This document shows, piece by piece, positions 5,079-5,966 of a stretch of DNA of 5,966 nucleotides. Each line of letters opens with the position of its first letter. Positions within the stretch are counted from its first letter, which is position 1. The notes under the pieces were generated by a model. That model saw only the letters and a list, made by a program, of their open reading frames with translations. It was not told where the DNA came from and made no database searches. The stretch spans positions 1-5,966 of the forward strand of contig DUZC01000211.1 of assembly GCA_013349735.1 (NCBI GenBank), written 5' to 3'. The translations under genes were made by a program, and so were the position numbers. The stretch comes from Rhodospirillaceae bacterium (GTDB lineage Bacteria; Pseudomonadota; Alphaproteobacteria; Rhodospirillales; Magnetospirillaceae).

Positions 5079-5184
5079 TTCTTCCTTCTGTAGCCGGCTG
5101 GTCGGATGGGTAAATCTTGAGCGATTTTCCCGCTTGCCGCAGATGGCTCGGATCATTGTAGCTAGAGGACCTTCGGGGGTGAAC

Positions 5185-5966
5185 ATGATGAATTTGAATA
5201 AGCGCGTGTTGTTCAGCGGAGGTCTGGCGCTCGGCCTTACGCTCATGGCGACGATGGGCATGGCTCAGGAAGCGGCACCGGTCGCCGACGCCGCCGCCAC
5301 CCCGCCGCCCACGCTGGACAAGGCGGATACCGCCTGGATGCTGACATCGGTAGCCTTGGTTCTGCTGATGACTATTCCCGGTCTGGCGTTGTTCTATGCC
5401 GGCATGGTCCGCAAAAAGAACGTGCTTGCCACGATGATGCAGTGCTTTGGCATCACCGCCCTGGTCACGGTGCTTTGGCCGGTCATCGGTTACAGCTTGG
5501 CCTTCACCGATGGCAATGCCTATATCGGCGATCTGAGCCGTCTCTTTCTGAACGGAATTACGGTCAGCAAGGACAATCTCTTCCCCGGTTCGACCATCCC
5601 GGAAAGCGTCGGGATGATGTTCCAGATGACCTTTGCCATCATCACCCCGGCCCTGATCGTCGGCTCCTTCGCCGATCGCTTCAAGTTCTCGGCGCTGATG
5701 CTGTTCATCACCGGCTGGTCCTTGTTGGTCTATTCGCCGGTCTGCCACTGGGTCTGGGCCTCCACCGGCTTCCTGAACAAGGCTGGCGTGCTTGATTTCG
5801 CCGGCGGTACGGTGGTGCATATCAATGCCGGTGTTGCCGGTTTGGTTGGATGTCTGGTGGTTGGCAAGCGCAAAGGCTATGGCGTCGAGAATTTCTCGCC
5901 CCATAACGTTGGCTATGCCCTGATCGGCGCTTCCCTGCTGTGGGTTGGCTGGTTCGGCTTCAATGC
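5185..5966 (+). CDS. amtB: Ammonium transporter AmtB, 5' part (cut by window end)
   Basis: The frame is open from ATG 5185 to the window edge, giving 260 residues of a protein usually 400-450 long. Residues 1-27 form a signal peptide (NKRVLF, a hydrophobic core, then a likely cut near GMA/QEA), as AmtB is known to carry. An acidic/Ala/Pro stretch precedes the first membrane helix at TAWMLTSVALVLLMTIPGLA (49-68). The Amt signature region is present: ALFYAGMVRKKNVL, FQMTFAIITPALIVGSFADR, and D204 FAGGTVVHINAG. By alignment from memory, F150, W191, D204 and H212 correspond to E. coli F107, W148, D160 and H168 of the ammonium recruitment site and pore. It forms an inner-membrane trimer importing ammonium and is blocked by non-uridylylated PII. 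GGGGG (5175-5179) is the likely Shine-Dalgarno; ATG 5188 is an alternative start. Confidence 0.95.
   Translation, partial: MMNLNKRVLFSGGLALGLTLMATMGMAQEAAPVADAAATPPPTLDKADTAWMLTSVALVLLMTIPGLALFYAGMVRKKNVLATMMQCFGITALVTVLWPVIGYSLAFTDGNAYIGDLSRLFLNGITVSKDNLFPGSTIPESVGMMFQMTFAIITPALIVGSFADRFKFSALMLFITGWSLLVYSPVCHWVWASTGFLNKAGVLDFAGGTVVHINAGVAGLVGCLVVGKRKGYGVENFSPHNVGYALIGASLLWVGWFGFN

Larger units (their letters stand above)
4765..5184. other. Non-coding spacer between PII and amtB
   Basis: The spacer is 420 bases long, much longer than the short gap of the common glnK-amtB operon. It holds in order a GC hairpin (4778-4810), a strong terminator (4891-4926), inverted repeats (5005-5046), a near-consensus sigma-54 promoter (5064-5078) and a roughly 95-nt amtB leader. 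I see no protein-like reading frame in it. An sRNA between the terminator and the promoter is possible but has no direct support. Confidence 0.6.

Noticed and set aside
4867..5904. A 345-residue minus-strand reading frame opposite amtB
   Set aside because: It reads through the terminator and promoter region and antisense to amtB, is rich in His/Gln/Arg/Gly, and has no family resemblance. It arises from GC-biased codon use on the other strand.

Overview
The window looks like a chromosomal segment of an alphaproteobacterium, most likely a Rhodospirillales member (Magnetospirillum/Rhodospirillum-like). This rests on moderately high GC with GC-rich third codon positions, a CnoX-type thioredoxin-TPR protein with an intact WCGPC site, a Trm112-like protein starting its core with CPLTKGPL, and a PII-AmtB locus of the kind seen in Rhodospirillum and Azospirillum relatives. 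The taxonomic call is by recognition, not by search.

Layout from left to right. Bases 1 to about 95 (minus strand) read as a 31-residue piece of a TPR-associated glycosyltransferase that has no usable start inside the window and is probably a decayed remnant. A minus-strand tRNA-Gly(GCC) with encoded CCA follows (299-373), with its own promoter (415-442) and intrinsic terminator (257-283). A tight plus-strand cluster of four genes runs 642-2850: cnoX-like thioredoxin/TPR co-chaperone, a stand-alone LON substrate-binding domain protein, a Trm112-family protein and a DUF971 protein, with gaps of 2, 15 and 8 bases. It converges, with an 11-base gap, on a minus-strand FAD-dependent ubiquinone-biosynthesis hydroxylase (2862-4076). 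A 349-base divergent region precedes a plus-strand PII signal protein (glnK/glnJ/glnB type, 4426-4764). A 420-base spacer then holds a GC hairpin, a strong terminator and a near-consensus sigma-54 promoter before the ammonium transporter amtB (from 5185, cut by the window end).

The functional themes are protein quality control (cnoX, LON-domain protein, perhaps the two small proteins), ubiquinone synthesis, and nitrogen sensing/ammonium uptake, where PII in its deuridylylated form blocks AmtB. The most notable point is that glnK and amtB, usually cotranscribed, appear here to be separate units with separate control. I found no CRISPR array, insertion sequence, phage gene or clearly new system. 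The other second-look items are the degraded gene beside the tRNA, an 11-bp periodic repeat, and palindromes in the PII and amtB upstream regions.
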